Assembly: GCA_023398105.1 (NCBI GenBank)
Contig: JAEWST010000114.1
Coordinates: 1 to 64,000, forward strand
Reading direction: 5' to 3'
Source: Bacillota bacterium
GTDB lineage: Bacteria; Bacillota; Clostridia; Acetivibrionales; DSM-1351
DNA length: 64,000 nucleotides
Every line of letters starts with the position of its first letter. Within the stretch, counting starts at the first letter, position 1. The notes under the pieces were generated by a model. That model was not told the DNA's origin. It ran no database searches and saw only the letters and a program-made list of their open reading frames with translations. Positions 61,769 through 64,000 of the stretch are shown here, piece by piece. The translations under genes were made by a program, and so were the position numbers.

Positions 61769-63052
61769 TTAGTAGTTGTATTCTTGCTGTTTTTTTCTGA
61801 ATTTTGCTAAGGTTTTTCGTTTCACATATTTAAAGTCCTGTATAGAAGGTAAAATTGTATTTATTAAATTCAAATTATATTTCTTGCAGAAAATGCTCAT
61901 AAACAGCAGTCCGCATGTATTGTAAGAAATAACAGATGAAGCTGCCGAGCCTTGTATTCCGAAATGCGGAACTAAGAGAAAGTTGAAAATTATATTAGTT
62001 ATGGTTGAAATAGCTAGCACTGCTAAACTTATTTTTTGTCTTCCCGTTGCAATAAACAAAGGATAAACCATCTTGAATAAAACCATGCCTAATATTCCAG
62101 AAAACAATATTATTGTAACTGAATACGCCTCCACAAACTCTTTGCCGAACAATATAAATAGCATTGGCTTTCCAAAAAGGGCAATTCCAATAAACATTAA
62201 TACCGTTAAGACAACATTTATTTTTATGCACATACAAATATCATCTATGTCATCATTTCTCGCATTTTTTGAAAATAGTACTTCTTTAAAGGCGTCAGAT
62301 ATTAACCACCCTTGCTCGGCAAGCACCGCACCAACGCTATACAATCCAATCTGCTTATAGTCAGTAAATAATTTTAAAATCAATATATCAACTTTATAAT
62401 TTAGTGTAATCATTAACAGAGACAGCATTGAGACAAAACCAACACCTATTGATTGTGCAAGTAGCTTCAAATCAATTAATCTAAGATTAATCTTTATACT
62501 GAACAAAATAATAACAAAAATTATTTGTAGTGCAGACTTTATGTAAATAAGGCTTAGAATTACATATATGTTTTGCCAAGCTGTACAGAACACAATGAAT
62601 ATACCTAACGAATAAATCAGTTCTATATAAATATTTATTCTGTTTCGTAAATTTATATCTTCAACCATTACTATGAAATTTATCTGTTTATTTATAACCA
62701 TAAAAGGAATTAGCGTAAATATGACAATAAGCTGTTGTTTATCTTTAAAAAAAACACAAAGAGTAAAGGATAATATGAGATAAAGTATTAGCTGAAAAAA
62801 TACATTATTTATATACTTTGTTTGAATTTGTGGAATATCCTTTCTTTTAAAAAAGGGATATGACTGGTAAATACCCAAATTCAAAAACATCATAACTAGA
62901 TTTACTATATTTAGTATATATGCGTATTCTCCTCTTAAGGTTGGTCCTAAAAGCCTATTTATAAAGACCATATTCAGAACGCCTAAGGCTGCTATTATAA
63001 TTTTACTAGAAACAGAGTAAAAATATGGATTCTTCAATAAGTTTTTTAACAT
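61769..63052 (-). CDS. Polysaccharide flippase (second cluster)
   Basis: 427 residues and about 12 membrane segments; starts with a flippase-like N-terminus (KIIIAALGVLNMVFINRLLG) and has PHFGIQGSAASSVISY near the end, typical of the Wzx/MATE-like family. It overlaps the epimerase gene by 7 bases, so translation is coupled. Confidence 0.88.
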   Translation of the reverse strand: MLKNLLKNPYFYSVSSKIIIAALGVLNMVFINRLLGPTLRGEYAYILNIVNLVMMFLNLGIYQSYPFFKRKDIPQIQTKYINNVFFQLILYLILSFTLCVFFKDKQQLIVIFTLIPFMVINKQINFIVMVEDINLRNRINIYIELIYSLGIFIVFCTAWQNIYVILSLIYIKSALQIIFVIILFSIKINLRLIDLKLLAQSIGVGFVSMLSLLMITLNYKVDILILKLFTDYKQIGLYSVGAVLAEQGWLISDAFKEVLFSKNARNDDIDDICMCIKINVVLTVLMFIGIALFGKPMLFILFGKEFVEAYSVTIILFSGILGMVLFKMVYPLFIATGRQKISLAVLAISTITNIIFNFLLVPHFGIQGSAASSVISYNTCGLLFMSIFCKKYNLNLINTILPSIQDFKYVKRKTLAKFRKKQQEYNY

Positions 63053-64000
63053 AGTTGCTCATACTCCTTGAACCACTCAACAAAGCTTTGAAGCCCCTCT
63101 TCTATAGTTACCTTTGGTTTAAAGCCTATGTATTCCATTAAATCGTCTACATCAGCATAGGTAACAGGGACATCTCCTTGCTGCATGGGTAAGTACTCCT
63201 TCTGAGCCTTTTTATTCATGTATTTTTCCATAAGAGAAATCATATATTCCAGCTCAACAGGCCGATTATTTCCTATATTGAATAGTTTGTAAGGAGCATA
63301 GCTTGCCGAAGGATCTGCAGTGAGCCTGTTCCAGCTGTCATTAGGTTTTGGAGCTTCCTTTTTAATAAGTCTTGCAATTCCCTCAACTATATCATCAATA
63401 TAGGTAAAATCCCTTTGCATTTTTCCATAATTAAATACCTTTATTGGTTTTCCACTCTTTATTGCATTTGCAAATAAAAAATATGCCATATCAGGTCTTC
63501 CATATGGCCCATATACTGTAAAAAAACGCAGTCCTGTAACAGGCAAATTATAAAGACTTGAATATGCATGAGCCATTAGTTCATTGGACTTCTTGGTTGC
63601 TGCATATAGGCTCATTGGGTGATCCACATTGTCATGTATGCTAAAGGGTACTTTCTCATTAGCTCCATATACAGAACTTGAGGACGCATATATCAAATGT
63701 GGAATTTCAAAGTGTCTACAACATTCCAATATATTCAGAAAACCTACAATATTAGAATCTATATATGCCCTTGGATTATCAATGCTGTATCTTACACCTG
63801 CTTGTGCCGCAAGGTTTATAACACCTTCAAACTGGTTATCCTTAAAAACCTTTTCTATGGCACTATAATCCTCTATGCTGCATATATGCATAGAATAATT
63901 GGAATTGGCACTTAGCACCTCTGTCCTATGCTTCTTTAAATTAACAGAGTAGTAGTCATTAAGATTGTCTATTCCTACAACCTTATATCCCTCCGATAAT
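63046..64000 (-). CDS. NAD-dependent epimerase, UDP-glucuronate 4-epimerase type, start cut off
   Basis: The open frame runs past the window end without a start; 318 codons incl. stop are visible. Catalytic SLYAATK gives the YxxxK of short-chain epimerases, with GVRYSIDNPRAYIDSNIVGF and FTVYGPYGRPDMA as in UDP-glucuronate 4-epimerases of the LspL/WbpP kind. The upstream codons read LSEGYKVVGIDNLNDYY, which continues the Rossmann fold. It supplies galacturonate for the polysaccharide. Confidence 0.9.
   Translation of the reverse strand, partial: LSEGYKVVGIDNLNDYYSVNLKKHRTEVLSANSNYSMHICSIEDYSAIEKVFKDNQFEGVINLAAQAGVRYSIDNPRAYIDSNIVGFLNILECCRHFEIPHLIYASSSSVYGANEKVPFSIHDNVDHPMSLYAATKKSNELMAHAYSSLYNLPVTGLRFFTVYGPYGRPDMAYFLFANAIKSGKPIKVFNYGKMQRDFTYIDDIVEGIARLIKKEAPKPNDSWNRLTADPSASYAPYKLFNIGNNRPVELEYMISLMEKYMNKKAQKEYLPMQQGDVPVTYADVDDLMEYIGFKPKVTIEEGLQSFVEWFKEYEQLC

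Noticed and set aside
61995..62237. 80-codon minus-strand frame inside the flippase gene
   Set aside because: Alternative frame of a conserved membrane protein; no ribosome binding site.

Overview
The window is a low-GC, endospore-forming Firmicute chromosome, most likely a clostridium of the Ruminiclostridium/Clostridium cellulolyticum kind. The evidence is the rpmG-secE-nusG-rplKA-rplJL-rpoB order, an L10 leader, spoIIR, strong AGGAGG-type ribosome binding sites and AT-rich spacers. The genus is an inference. Nearly every gene lies on the minus strand. The exception is one plus-strand block at about 39.2-45.6 kb.

Layout. 1-7 kb: transcription and translation genes, with rpoB cut by the window edge. 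7-11 kb: ilvB and ilvD. 11-24 kb: housekeeping and membrane genes (a CvpA-type protein, a DUF5711-type protein, a YkvI-type transporter, a gliding-type ABC operon with GldG and DUF4340 proteins, a Ca2+ P-type ATPase, MgtC, SpoIIR). 24.8-27.1 kb: pyrG and a VanZ-family gene. 27.2-38.6 kb and 45.7-47.2 kb: one exopolysaccharide locus (PHP phosphatase, two initiating sugar transferases, Wzz, glycosyltransferases, EpsG-type polymerase, flippase, and a pyruvyltransferase-ferredoxin-FrhB fusion). A plus-strand defence island (39.2-45.6 kb) interrupts it. The island holds an orphan DNA methyltransferase, a complete DpnII-type GATC restriction-modification system, a broken DUF262/DUF1524 gene, and a large unrecognised protein with a HEPN-like RNKLVH motif behind a strongly structured leader.

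47.2-56.7 kb: a RiPP (ribosomally made, modified peptide) locus. It has three unannotated small precursor genes sharing a YVxP...LRxEE leader, a PqqD-type recognition protein, a SPASM radical SAM enzyme, an HprK-like kinase, an NTP_transf_5-type nucleotidyltransferase, an S24/S26 peptidase and an ABC exporter. A second radical SAM gene and a glycosyltransferase gene overlap into the same transcription unit. The accessory set resembles that of phosphorylated lasso peptides, and the leaders carry the YxxP motif read by lasso recognition proteins. No lasso cyclase is visible and a radical SAM enzyme is present instead. This is the best candidate for an undescribed system.

56.8-64 kb: a secreted 732-residue protein with a phage-tail-like C-terminal part, then a second polysaccharide cluster (glycosyltransferase, pyruvyltransferase, flippase, UDP-glucuronate-type epimerase cut by the window end).

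The spacers carry several dispersed repeat families. One is a mobile-looking element with 8-bp terminal inverted repeats, present as a long form (24577-24800), an internally deleted form (8831-8939), a tandem partial form (23190-23311) and a 20-bp stub inside a coding region (60568-60587). Others are short hairpin modules that recur just after stop codons.
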